NCBI RefSeq assembly: GCF_019599145.1 | Contig: NZ_CP080647.1 | Span: forward strand, 10,168,001 to 10,232,000 | Direction: 5' to 3' | Length of the DNA stretch: 64,000 nucleotides | Origin: Streptomyces akebiae | Lineage (GTDB): Bacteria; Actinomycetota; Actinomycetes; Streptomycetales; Streptomycetaceae | Shown: positions 52,706 through 61,798 of the stretch, in pieces | Layout: each line of letters begins with the position of its first letter | How positions within the stretch are numbered: position 1 is the first letter of the stretch | Translations under genes and position numbers: made by a program | Notes under the pieces: model-generated | Seen by the model: the letters and a program-made list of their open reading frames with translations, nothing else | The model's database searches: none | What the model was told of the DNA's origin: nothing

Positions 52706-53824
52706 TCAGGCCGCGACGAGTTCCTGCTCGCGGTCCGGGGTCTCGACCTTGGGCTTCTTGTTCGGCAGGGAGAGCCGGAAGACCTTGTGCCACGCGGAGA
52801 ACACCTGCTTGGGCAGCGGCCCGGTGACGTACTCCAGCTCGTACTTCTCGAACAACGCGCGCACCTTCACCGCGACCTCGGCGTACCGGTTGCTCGGCAG
52901 GTCCGGGAACAGGTGGTGCTCGATCTGGTGCGACAGGTTGCCGGTCATGAAGTGCATGGCCTTGCTGCCGCTGATGTTCGCCGAGCCCATCATCTGGCGC
53001 AGGTACCACTGGCCGCGGGTCTCGCCCTTGATCGACCGGCGCTCGAAGACCTGCACGCCCTCGGGGAAGTGCCCGCACATGATCACCGAGTGGGTCCAGA
53101 GGTTGCGGACCAGGTTCGCGGTGAACGTGGCGGCGAGCGTGGTGAGGAACGACGGGCCCGACAACAGCGGGTGGATCACGTAGTCCTTGAGCACCTGCTT
53201 GCGGATCTTGCGGCCCACGGCCCTGGCCCGCGCGCGGAACTCCGGGTTCTTGCGGCGGCGCTTGTGAAGGTTCTTGCCGAGTTCCAGGTCGTACGCGGCG
53301 ATGCCGTACTCGAAGAAGCAGGCGTTGATGAAGTTCCACAGCGGCTGGCCGAGGTGGAACGGGTGCCACCGCTGGTCCTCGTCGACGCGCATGATGCCGT
53401 AGCCGAGGTCGTTGTCCTTGCCGATCACGTTGGTGTACGTGTGGTGCAGCTCGTTGTGCGAGTGCTTCCACTGGTCGGCCGGCGAGACGTGATCCCACTC
53501 CCAGGTGGTGGAGTGGATCTTCGGGTCCCGCATCCAGTCCCACTGGCCGTGCAGGATGTTGTGGCCGATCTCCATGTTGTCCATGATCTTCGCCACGGAC
53601 AGACCGGCGGTGCCGATCAGCCACGCGGGCGGGAAGATCGAGAACAGCAGCACGCCCCTGCTGACCAGCTCGAGCTTGCGCTGCGCCGAGATGACCTTGC
53701 GGATGTAGGCGGCGTCCTTCTCGCCGCGGTCGGCGAGAACCTCGTCGCGGATCGCGTCCAGCTCGCGGCCGAGCTCCTCGATCTGCTCCGCGGTCAGGTG
53801 GGCGGTGGGGTCGATGGCGGTCAA
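52706..53824 (-). CDS. Membrane fatty acid/acyl-CoA desaturase (DesA3-like)
   Basis: This 372-residue di-iron membrane desaturase has three histidine boxes in order: GHNILHGQW (HxxxH), HSHNELHHTY (HxxHH) and LSHQIEHHLFPDLPSNRY (QxxHH). Hydrophobic segments (LLFSIFPPAWLIG, FLTTLAATFTANLV) span the membrane. It introduces a double bond into fatty acyl chains and takes electrons from the ferredoxin-reductase encoded just upstream, like mycobacterial DesA3 with Rv3230c. The start is taken as TTG 53824 (LTAIDPTAHLTAEQIEEL), with AGGAG four bases before it. No ATG or GTG fits the conserved N-terminus. Confidence 0.88.
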   Translation of the reverse strand: MTAIDPTAHLTAEQIEELGRELDAIRDEVLADRGEKDAAYIRKVISAQRKLELVSRGVLLFSIFPPAWLIGTAGLSVAKIMDNMEIGHNILHGQWDWMRDPKIHSTTWEWDHVSPADQWKHSHNELHHTYTNVIGKDNDLGYGIMRVDEDQRWHPFHLGQPLWNFINACFFEYGIAAYDLELGKNLHKRRRKNPEFRARARAVGRKIRKQVLKDYVIHPLLSGPSFLTTLAATFTANLVRNLWTHSVIMCGHFPEGVQVFERRSIKGETRGQWYLRQMMGSANISGSKAMHFMTGNLSHQIEHHLFPDLPSNRYAEVAVKVRALFEKYELEYVTGPLPKQVFSAWHKVFRLSLPNKKPKVETPDREQELVAA

Positions 53825-53831
53825 GGTGCTC

Positions 53832-54887
53832 CTACCGTTCGATGTCGCAGGGGCCCGCCGCGGCGGACACGCAGGTCTGGATGAGGACGCCAGGCTCGGC
53901 CTCGGTGATCTCGCCGGTGCGCAGGTCGCGGACGGCGCCCGCCTTGAGCGGCGTGACGCAGCCGAAGCAGATGCCCATGCGGCACCCGGACGGCATGAGC
54001 ACGCCGGCCTCCTCGCCGACGTCCAGCAACGGCGTCGCGCCGTCCGCGTCGGCGGTCTTGCCGGTGGTGCTGAACGTGACCTCGCCACCGTCGCCGACGG
54101 CGACGATGCTGGGGCGGAAGCGCTCGGTGTGCAGGCGCTCTCGGACACCGTGCGCGGTCCAGTGCTCCTCGGCGGCGTCGAGCAGGCCCGCGGGCCCGCA
54201 GGCCCAGGTCTCTCGCTCGGCCCAGTCGGGCACGAGTTCGTCGAGACGGGAGATGTCGAGCATGCCGTCCGTGTCGGTGTGCAGCTCGGTGAGACGCAGC
54301 TTCTTGTCCGCGACCAGGCGGTGCAGATCGTCGCGGAAGATCACGTCTTGCGGCTGTGGCGCGGAGTGGACCATGACGACGTCGTCGAACTCGGTGTCGC
54401 GCAGCATGCCCATCACAGGCGTGATGCCGCTGCCCGCCGTCAGATAGAGCACCTTGGCGGGCTTGGCCGCCGGCAGCACGAAGTCACCGGTCGCCTGGTC
54501 GAGCTGGATCAGCGTGCCCGGTTTCGCCCTGCGGACCAGATGGTTGCTGACCTTGCCGCCCGGGATCGCCTTCACGGTGATCGAGACGCGGCCGTCCTGG
54601 CGGTGTGTCGGCGAGGTGAGCGAGTAGGCACGCCACAGGCGCACCCCGTCGACGTCGACCCCGACCCGCACGTACTGACCGGCTGTGTGGCCGCGCCAGC
54701 CCCGTCCCGGCCTGATCACGATGGTCGCGGCGTCACGCGTCTCGGGGTGCACGGCCTCGATGCGCCCCCGCAGGTCGGCGCCCGCACGCAGCGGGCTGAC
54801 CAGGTCGAGGTAGTCCGACGGCAGCAGCGGCGTCGTGACCATCTCCAGCATTTTCCACGCCCTGCTGCGGAGGGCTGCACTCGTCAT
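53832..54887 (-). CDS. Ferredoxin reductase partner of the desaturase
   Basis: This 351-residue NAD(P)H-dependent flavin/2Fe-2S protein has the flavin domain with WRAYSLTSPTH (RxYS), the nucleotide domain with YLTAGSGITPVMGMLRD and ACGPAGLLDAAEEHW, and a C-terminal plant-type ferredoxin domain with SGCRMGICFGCVTPL and a later Cys in LIQTCVS. It passes electrons to the desaturase, whose TTG start is only seven bases downstream of its stop. The same order (reductase, desaturase) is common in actinobacteria. The ATG at 54887 is divergent from a PucR-type regulator 86 bases away. Confidence 0.9.
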   Translation of the reverse strand: MTSAALRSRAWKMLEMVTTPLLPSDYLDLVSPLRAGADLRGRIEAVHPETRDAATIVIRPGRGWRGHTAGQYVRVGVDVDGVRLWRAYSLTSPTHRQDGRVSITVKAIPGGKVSNHLVRRAKPGTLIQLDQATGDFVLPAAKPAKVLYLTAGSGITPVMGMLRDTEFDDVVMVHSAPQPQDVIFRDDLHRLVADKKLRLTELHTDTDGMLDISRLDELVPDWAERETWACGPAGLLDAAEEHWTAHGVRERLHTERFRPSIVAVGDGGEVTFSTTGKTADADGATPLLDVGEEAGVLMPSGCRMGICFGCVTPLKAGAVRDLRTGEITEAEPGVLIQTCVSAAAGPCDIER

Positions 54888-54973
54888 GACTCCAGCTTGA
54901 TGCGCCTCAGGGCGTAAAGTCCTGTCCGCAGGACGTGAATCTGATCGGCTGAATTGTTCGCAGGGAACAAAAT

Positions 54974-56113
54974 ATGAGCCATGTGATCCGGAGGGCCACC
55001 GAACTGGCCCTGGATGAGACGACGGTCGCCGCGCTTCGGGCCGCGCTGAGGACCACCGCCGACGAGGTCGTCCAGGCGATCATCGATGAGGTCCCTCCTT
55101 ACGCCAACGCCCTGTCGGGCCGCATGGGCGGCACCATCCGCCGAGCCGTCCGCACCGCCCTGGGGCACTACCTGGACGTGGCGAGCGGGAACGCCTCGGG
55201 CGGCGACGCCGGTGACGCGGCCTACGAGCTGGGCCGCGGCGAGGTGCGCGACGGCCGTTCGATGGACGCCCTGCTCAGCGCCTACCGCGTCGGCGCCCGC
55301 GTGGCCTGGCGATGCCTGGCCGCGGGCGCCGTACCCGCGGGTCTGCCCGCCGCCGAGGTCGCCAAGTTCGCCGAGCTGACCTTCGCCTACATCGACGAGC
55401 TCTCCGCCGCGAGCGCCGCGGGCCACGCCGACGAACTGGCCGCCCGGGGCCGGGTGCATGAGCGCCACCTGGAACAACTGGTCCGCGACCTCCTCACCGG
55501 CGCGAGCCCGGACGTGCTGCAGGCCTCTGTCCAACGGGCAGGGTGGCAGCCTCCGGTCTCGCTGACCGCGGTCCTGCTGCCCGCCGCCCAGGCCCGGCCC
55601 GCCTACCGCGTGCTCGACCCGAGCACCCTCGTCCTCGACGATCTGCCGGACTCCTTGGGCGTGCTGCTCGTCCCCGATGCCGACCGATCACATCTGTTGA
55701 GGCAACTGGCCGACCGGACAGCCGTGGTCGGCCCGGCCCGGCCATGGACTCGCGCGTCCGCCTCGTACGCACGAGCCGTACGCGCGCGCTCCCTCTCCTC
55801 CGACATTCGCGACACCGAGGAGCACCTGCCCGAGCTGGTACTGAGCGCCGACCGGGACGCGCTCGCGGACCTGCGCGCCCGAGCCCTCGCGCCGCTGCGG
55901 ACCCTGCCTGCCGCGACCGCGCGGCGGCTGGAGGAGACCTTGCGGGCGTGGCTGCTGCACCAGGGCAGGCGGGACGAGGTGGCGGCGGCGTTGTTCGTCC
56001 ATCCCCAGACCGTCCGCTACCGGATGTCGCAGCTGCGGGAGCTGTTTCCGGACCTCGGGTCGCCGCACCGGGTTCTTGAACTGACGCTGGCGGTCGGTCT
56101 TCGGGACGGCTGA
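54974..56113 (+). CDS. PucR/CdaR-type regulator
   Basis: This 379-residue regulator has an N-terminal RsbRD-like helical sensory part (about 1-160, including RTALGHYLDVASGN, VRDGRSMDALLSAYRVGARV, KFAELTFAYIDELSAAS) and a C-terminal PucR helix-turn-helix (about 320-375: LRAWLLHQGRRDEVAAALFV, HPQTVRYRMSQLREL). It is divergent from the reductase-desaturase pair, an arrangement that strongly suggests control of membrane lipid unsaturation (inference). The intergenic 86 bases hold the AT-rich stretch before its ATG. Confidence 0.88.
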   Translation: MSHVIRRATELALDETTVAALRAALRTTADEVVQAIIDEVPPYANALSGRMGGTIRRAVRTALGHYLDVASGNASGGDAGDAAYELGRGEVRDGRSMDALLSAYRVGARVAWRCLAAGAVPAGLPAAEVAKFAELTFAYIDELSAASAAGHADELAARGRVHERHLEQLVRDLLTGASPDVLQASVQRAGWQPPVSLTAVLLPAAQARPAYRVLDPSTLVLDDLPDSLGVLLVPDADRSHLLRQLADRTAVVGPARPWTRASASYARAVRARSLSSDIRDTEEHLPELVLSADRDALADLRARALAPLRTLPAATARRLEETLRAWLLHQGRRDEVAAALFVHPQTVRYRMSQLRELFPDLGSPHRVLELTLAVGLRDG

Positions 56114-56798
56114 CACGTTCTACGCCCTTCTGCGGCCCGGCTGCCTCCTCCCGTCGGCCTGGCTCTCCGGGGCGGGGCGGACAGCCCGAGGGCTACTGTC
56201 ACCGCCAGATGCTGGGACGCGATCCGCACCCTCGTCCCAGGGAGTCTCGCCGCGCTGCCACGCCTGGTCGCGCTCGCCCGGAGCGAAACGCAAGCGCTGG
56301 AGACGGCCGGGGCGGTCGTGCGCAGCGCGCGATGACGGACGACCAGGGCGATCGCATGTTCGTGGAGAGCCCCGACGCCATCGCGGAGCCTCGGGAGCTG
56401 GTGGATCAGCGTCTCCCAACGCGCCCGGCCGACTACATACGGGGCTTTCGCACCCTCCTCGCGATCGAGGGGCCATTGGGGGATACGGGTACTACTCGGC
56501 CTCTCGGTACTGGGACGCGGGCGATGTCGACCGGCGCGACTCGCGGCCGGCGTCCGATGCGGAGGTCGACGGCACGGGGCGGTGGATGTACGACCCCGCG
56601 GTCCGTGACGGCCGGGGCCGACTGGCCGAGGCGATCACGTATCTCATGGGCCGCGCGGAGTGTCGCGTTGTGTCAGTGTGTTCCGCATGGCGGACGAGTA
56701 CGCAGCCGCCGACCTCCCCCGTTGTCTTCTGTTCGAAGCTGCGGGCCCCCGCTGTTCCGCGACGACGAGCCGCTGAACGGGCGGCCTGCCGACCGCTC
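56114..56798. other. Region of coding fragments, no intact gene
   Basis: These are 685 bases between the PucR gene and the ferritin-like gene. Short plus-strand segments read like real protein (56200-56335: CWDAIRTLVPGSLAALPRLV before a stop; 56490-56660: GYYSASRYWDAGDVDRRDSR then WMYDPAVRDGRGRLAEAITY). They lie in different frames and lack starts. They may be relics of one or two lost genes. Confidence 0.35.
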
Positions 56799-57863
56799 CT
56801 AGTCGGCGATGTACCGGAACTCCGGTCCGTAGGTCCTGCCGTCACCGCCGGGGATTTCGCGGATCATCAGGGCCCGAGCCGGTCCCTTGAGACCGACCAT
56901 CTTGAAGACGGCTTCGTCGAGGAGGCCGGTCGCCGTGTCCGGGTCGTTCGCCTGCCAGGCGTCCTCCAGCAGGTCCAGCATCCGGCTGTACGCCTGGTTG
57001 CCCTGGTCCAGCAGGGCCTGTGTCTCGGCGTCGGGGGTCGGCTGCCCCGGCGCTCCCCAGCCGCCGTCGGGCACCGTGCCCATCGGGCGGGTGCCGGGCA
57101 TCGCGATGACGTCTCCGGTGAACTCCCATCGGTCCGGGTCCTCGGCGACCCTGACCAGCTTGCGACCGCGGAAGAGTTCCCGGAAGACGTAGAAGTGGGC
57201 GAGCTCGTCGGTCACGCCGGGGTGCGGGTTCTCGGGCGAGGCGGCGGTGCCCTCGCCCTGCTCCTTGATCACCTCGATGGCCGCCTCGACGTCGGCGAGC
57301 GAGTTGAGTGCCACGAGGCTGTTTCCCGCGCCATGGTGCTGCATGTTCCGTTCGAGCTGGTGAGCCCCGGTGATCAGCTCCGCGTGATCCTGGAACGCCT
57401 CCAGGATCGCGGTGTAGAACGCGCCGATGGAGGTGTGCGACCGGGCCTCCGCGATCGGGTCGTCGGGCTCCTCGATCTGCGCGAACAGAGCCAGGGACTC
57501 CTTCGACAGCCCGCTCAGGCAGACGTTCAGCGACGGGCGTACGCCGCCGGGCAGCGGACCGGGGTACTTCGGCACCGTGTGCGCGTCGCCGAGGCGGGGG
57601 ACTCCGCCGATGGTGGTGAGCATGTTCCCGGCGAGGCCGAGGTGGGACATCTCGTCGAAGACGATCCGCTTGAAAGCCTTCAACACATCCCCGCTCTGGG
57701 GCTCGATGGACCACATCGCGGACAAGTACGGGGGAAGTGTGGTGAGTTCCAGCATCATCGCCTGCTGAAGCGATTCCTTCAGCCAGTCGGCGTCGCGGCG
57801 CTCGGCGGGCTCCTCCATCAGTTCGACGATCCGGTTGCTCCGGTATTCGAGAAGCGACGTCAT
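56799..57863 (-). CDS. Ferritin-like domain protein (VioB/imine-reductase-associated type)
   Basis: This 354-residue protein has a ferritin-like four-helix bundle with metal-binding patterns: QQAMMLELTTLPPYLSAM (Glu), KRIVFDEMSHLGLAGNMLTT (ExxH), and later TDELAHFYVFRELFRG (ExxH). The N-terminal half resembles the domain found in VioB-type iminophenylpyruvate dimer synthases and in stand-alone ferritin-like proteins of unknown role. No indole-pigment genes are near, so the substrate is open. The ATG at 57863 has GAAAGGGG upstream (plus-strand CCCCTTTC). Confidence 0.8.
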   Translation of the reverse strand: MTSLLEYRSNRIVELMEEPAERRDADWLKESLQQAMMLELTTLPPYLSAMWSIEPQSGDVLKAFKRIVFDEMSHLGLAGNMLTTIGGVPRLGDAHTVPKYPGPLPGGVRPSLNVCLSGLSKESLALFAQIEEPDDPIAEARSHTSIGAFYTAILEAFQDHAELITGAHQLERNMQHHGAGNSLVALNSLADVEAAIEVIKEQGEGTAASPENPHPGVTDELAHFYVFRELFRGRKLVRVAEDPDRWEFTGDVIAMPGTRPMGTVPDGGWGAPGQPTPDAETQALLDQGNQAYSRMLDLLEDAWQANDPDTATGLLDEAVFKMVGLKGPARALMIREIPGGDGRTYGPEFRYIAD

Positions 57864-58099
57864 GGAAAGCCCCTTTCGCTCCGCATTTGCGCCTTTTGTC
57901 CATGGTAAGGGTGGGCCTCCGGGCGAGCTGAGCGGACGGCTCCAGGCCCAGATCGTCCCGGAGCAGCGGCCGGTACCGCGCCCGAGCTGCGACTCAAAGT
58001 TGGCGGAGGCTCACCGCCCGCGACCTGTCAGTACGGCTGCGCAGTTGGAAACCGGAGGCGATGACTCCGGCTTCCGCCGCGGCTCCCACTCCCGTTCAG

Positions 58100-58395
58100 T
58101 CAACCCGTGACGACGCCGAAAGCATCGCTGCCCTCGTCGAGGCCCTCGTCGAGCAGGTCGGAGAAGCTGAATAGTCCGGTGGGATCGCTGTTGTTGATGG
58201 GGTAACGGGCGCCCATCTGGTACAGGCCCGTCGGGCCATGCATGGCGCCGCCGTAGCGGAACGGCTGAGGCGCCGCCTCCCTTGGCGTCGCTCGCGGCAG
58301 GCCGGCCGGGCCGGAGACGTAGGCGCGCTTGCCCGAGTCGTCGACCAGGCCCAGCACGTTGCCGGTGGCGTCGGTGAGACCTGACGGTGGTACTG
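58100..58395 (-). pseudogene. Rhs/YD-repeat protein remnant
   Basis: Leftward from about 58395 the frame reads LTDATGNVLGLVDDSGKRAY, PFRYGGAMHGPTGLYQMGAR, YPINNSDPTGLFSFSDLLDEG, then a stop at 58100. This is the end of an Rhs-associated core (normally RY(A/G)G..D..TGLY..GARYYDP..GRF...DP.G) with the middle of the core motif collapsed. The rest of a normally very long protein is missing upstream, so it is a displaced C-terminal fragment. Confidence 0.6.
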
Positions 58396-58469
58396 CCTGA
58401 CGGTCACGAGGACGCCGCAGCCGGCCGTGGGCCGTCGCGGCGTCCGCCGTAAGGAATGGTGATGCCTCC

Positions 58470-61400
58470 CTACCGGCCCGGCGTGTCTGGCAGCCCCGGC
58501 GCGTCCTCCGGCGCTGGATCGGGGTTGAAGGAGTGGTGGTAGCTCTCCGGCGGCGCGAGGTAGGTGACGGGCAGTCCGCCGGTGTCGATGACGATCTGGT
58601 CCACGGCGATCGCGGGATCGACCATGAAGAGCCGCAGGACGTGTTCGCCGGGTTCGGTGACGGTCACGGTGGTGGTCAGTTTCTCGATGCCGTCCTCGAC
58701 GTTGCGGGCCCAGGCGTCGCCGCGGTTGCCCGTGGCGACGGCCTGTCCCGCCAGGACGGCGACCGGCTGGTCGTCGAGGGCCAGGGCGACCCGGCGACGG
58801 CCGCGTTCGTCGAGGGAGGGGAGCCGGAAGACGGTGACCCGGAAGTCCCCGGTGCCGGCGAAACGGACCCGGTAGCTCAACTCCGGTGCCCGAGTGGTGA
58901 GTTCCTCGGTGATCGGCGCCGCCGTCGAAGGCGCCGCCTCCATGGCGGCCGTACGGCGGCCGAGCCCGCGTACCGTCCGCCAACGGGCCCCGCCGCGCGC
59001 CACCCGGTGGTCGTAGTGCGCGGCGTCCATCGAGACATACCCATGGGCCTCGACGAACCCGCGCGCCCGCCGACGGGCCCGCCTCCCGTCGTTGAGCACC
59101 CGTAGGGGTACGTCGAAGCTGCTGCCTGCACCGGTGACGGTCACCGTCGCTTCGTGTGCGCCCTCGGGCACCCGCTCCCAGTCGATCTCCACCGACACCC
59201 GGGTCTGTTCGGTCATCGTGCCGCCGGAGGTGCTCAGCCGCACCCAGGGGTGGCTCGCCTCGGCGGCCCAGTCCAGAGGGAGAAAGCCGGTGTTGAAGAC
59301 ATCGACGAAGCGCCGGTCACGGGTGTAGGAGGAGAAGGACAGCGGCCGCCCGGTGCCGGTCTCGTTGCCCTCGGCCGCCACGCCCAGACCCGAGGTCTCC
59401 TTCCGGGCGACCCTGGTGACGCTCGGACGGCCCGGCGCCTTGGGGATCTGTGAGGGGTACGGGTTGACGATCCCGTTCCACTTTCCGCCGGCCACCTCGG
59501 TGTTGTAGCGCCTGGTGATCGCCGCCTCCTCGGCGTGGGCGGCGTCGGACAGGTCCGCGAAACGGTTCGCGCCCGCCCCGCGCCCCTGGCGGACCGCGAG
59601 TGCGTTGCGCTCCGCCCAGTAGAACTTCAGGTTCATCAAGTAGGCGCCGTGGACCGGGTATTCGACCAGTTCGTAGAAGGCGTCACGGTAGGCCTCCGGC
59701 AGCTTGGCGCCGAGCGCGCGGACCCGCTGAAGGAGGCGGTCGTACGCGGACATCCGGCGGCCCGCCTCGTCGCCGTGGTGGACCACGGAGAGCAGACCGC
59801 GGGCGACGAACTCCGGCCGCAGCTCCGCCGCGAGGCGGTAGTACTCGGTGCGGATCGCGGCGATCTCCGCGCCGTGGCGGCGTCCGAACTGCCGCCCGGC
59901 CCATTCGACGAGGAAGCCCTCCACCTCGCCGGCGTCCCACCGGTCCACGTCCCAGGCCATGTCCATGGAGAAGGACAGCCCGGTCTCGATCGACTTGATG
60001 TCTCCCACGTTGAAGATCCACATACGGTCGGCGCCGTGCTCGTACACCCGACGCAACTCCTGCCAGATCTTGGCGAGTTGGGTGGTGTCCAGCCACAGAT
60101 AGCTCTTGGGGCGGCCCCAGTAGGAGAGGTGGTAGTAGATGCCGTTGCCGCCCGGTCGCCGCCGCTCCGCCTCGTCGGGGAGCTGGCGCATGTTGCCGTG
60201 GTTGTCGTCCGGCCAGATCAGCGTAACGTCGTCGGGCACCTGGACACCCGCGTTGTACAGGTCCAGGACCTCCTTGTACGGGATGAAGATCTGCGGTTCG
60301 GCCGCGGTGCCCACCTCCTCGGCCAGGAGGCGGCGCTGGTCCGCGATGATGTCGTTCATCACCACGACCTTCTCCGCGAGGGTGGTGGCGTGCTTCGTCT
60401 CCAGCGCGCTGTCGTGCAGACCGCGCATCCCCAGGGTCCAGCTGCTCTCGTAGCCGGCGTTCTGCCGCGCCCTCGCCCGCCAGTAGTCGGAGATGACGGC
60501 GGGGTTCACCGTGTAGTCGTACACCGGCAGGCTGCCGTCGGCGGCCGGGTGCTCCTTGGCCCAGGGGTCCCACTCGTGGACGCCGTTGCGCAGCATGGCC
60601 TCGGGATGGCTGGATCCGACGACGATGCCGTAGTGGTCGGCCAGTTCGGGGTTCGCGCGGTGTTTGTTGAAGAAGTCGGAGTACGGATGCATGGCGGGCC
60701 ACAGGTAGTTGGCCTTGAGGCGGAGCAGCAGCTCGAAGACGCGTCGGTAGGTCTCGGGGCCGATGTGCTTGTCCGGTTCCTGCGTCCGGTGGGACCAGGT
60801 GGTGAGGTTCTGCTCGTCGTTGATGAAGATGCCCCGGTAGCGGACGGACGGTTCGTACCGCTTCCGCGTGCCCGACGGGACCGTCACCGTGTCGCGGCGT
60901 TCGACCGGAACGTCGGCCCACCAGTGCCACGGCGACACCCCGATGCGCTCCGAGGTGTCGTAGACGCCGTAGACGGTGCCGCGCCGGTCGCTGCCGGCGA
61001 TCACCAGGGCGCGTTCCACGCCGGGCAGCGGGCGGTCCACGACCTGGGTCACGGACGCCTCCCAACGGCCCTTCACCCGGGAGACGTCCAGCCGCCGGTC
61101 CGCGATGAGCCGGTCGATGGCCGGGCTCGCGCCGATGGTGCCCACCAGGACAAGGAGTGAGGCTTCCTGGGGCGGGGTGCGCAGCAGTCGCGGACGCACC
61201 CCGCCGACCCGCTCCATGTCAGCCTGGAGGTCCCCGGCCGCGCGGGCCACGGCGGGATCGTCGGCCGGGTCGACGAACAGGTCGACGACCACGCCGTCCC
61301 GCAGCAGAGGGAAGCCGGCGACATCGTCCGACGAGGCGGCCCGGGCCGGCGAGGGCAGCACCCCGGGTAGCAGCGGGGCCACACCGACTGCCGCCATTCC

Positions 61401-61499
61401 CCGGAGGAACGACTTACGGGTCCACGCGGGCGACGGGCTCTGTGGTTCGTCGTGCGGCACGGGGCGCTGCCTTTCCGCGTCGGCACGGACCGACGCCAC
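58470..61499 (-). CDS. GH115 family glycosidase (xylan alpha-glucuronidase-like), secreted
   Basis: This 1009-residue protein has an N-terminal export signal with a twin-arginine-like motif (TRKSFLRGMAAVGVAPLLPG; Arg-Lys instead of Arg-Arg), then the GH115 catalytic region: ALVIAGSDRRGTVYGVYDTS, GVSPWHWWADVP, YRGIFINDEQNLTTW, KANYLWPAMH, VGSSHPEAMLRN, NHGNMRQLPDEA and MWIFNVGDIKSIETGL. The C-terminal modules are beta-rich. GH115 enzymes remove 4-O-methylglucuronic acid from xylan. The start is GTG 61499. A LacI-type palindrome lies about 115 bases upstream, which suggests sugar-regulated expression. Confidence 0.9.
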   Translation of the reverse strand: MASVRADAERQRPVPHDEPQSPSPAWTRKSFLRGMAAVGVAPLLPGVLPSPARAASSDDVAGFPLLRDGVVVDLFVDPADDPAVARAAGDLQADMERVGGVRPRLLRTPPQEASLLVLVGTIGASPAIDRLIADRRLDVSRVKGRWEASVTQVVDRPLPGVERALVIAGSDRRGTVYGVYDTSERIGVSPWHWWADVPVERRDTVTVPSGTRKRYEPSVRYRGIFINDEQNLTTWSHRTQEPDKHIGPETYRRVFELLLRLKANYLWPAMHPYSDFFNKHRANPELADHYGIVVGSSHPEAMLRNGVHEWDPWAKEHPAADGSLPVYDYTVNPAVISDYWRARARQNAGYESSWTLGMRGLHDSALETKHATTLAEKVVVMNDIIADQRRLLAEEVGTAAEPQIFIPYKEVLDLYNAGVQVPDDVTLIWPDDNHGNMRQLPDEAERRRPGGNGIYYHLSYWGRPKSYLWLDTTQLAKIWQELRRVYEHGADRMWIFNVGDIKSIETGLSFSMDMAWDVDRWDAGEVEGFLVEWAGRQFGRRHGAEIAAIRTEYYRLAAELRPEFVARGLLSVVHHGDEAGRRMSAYDRLLQRVRALGAKLPEAYRDAFYELVEYPVHGAYLMNLKFYWAERNALAVRQGRGAGANRFADLSDAAHAEEAAITRRYNTEVAGGKWNGIVNPYPSQIPKAPGRPSVTRVARKETSGLGVAAEGNETGTGRPLSFSSYTRDRRFVDVFNTGFLPLDWAAEASHPWVRLSTSGGTMTEQTRVSVEIDWERVPEGAHEATVTVTGAGSSFDVPLRVLNDGRRARRRARGFVEAHGYVSMDAAHYDHRVARGGARWRTVRGLGRRTAAMEAAPSTAAPITEELTTRAPELSYRVRFAGTGDFRVTVFRLPSLDERGRRRVALALDDQPVAVLAGQAVATGNRGDAWARNVEDGIEKLTTTVTVTEPGEHVLRLFMVDPAIAVDQIVIDTGGLPVTYLAPPESYHHSFNPDPAPEDAPGLPDTPGR

Positions 61500-61612
61500 G
61501 TCCGGGTCGTCGGGCAGGGCTGACGCATGACTCGCTGGCGGTCGGCGGGGGAGCGGTGCAGTCGGCGCGGGGCGTGGGGCACGACCCGGTCAACGGTTGG
61601 CATGACCAGGCC

Positions 61613-61627
61613 AGAAAGCGCTTGCTG
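61613..61627. promoter_or_regulatory. LacI-type operator before the GH115 gene
   Basis: The sequence AGAAAGCGCTTGCTG contains the perfect 8-bp palindrome AAGCGCTT with near-symmetric flanks. This is the core form typical of LacI-family sites in Streptomyces glycosidase genes. No LacI gene is in the window. Confidence 0.5.
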
Positions 61628-61798
61628 CGTACCCTAGGTCAGGCACGCGGACGCGTCCAGACGCGGGGAGCCTTCTCGCACGGCCGCCGTGGTACGCCGT
61701 CGCGGGAGGCGAGCACGCGGACCGTCTGTCGCCGATCTCGGGCTCGCCGCGCGGCACTTGCCCGCACTCGCGTGGCCGGCACGCGGGTCGGCAAGACG

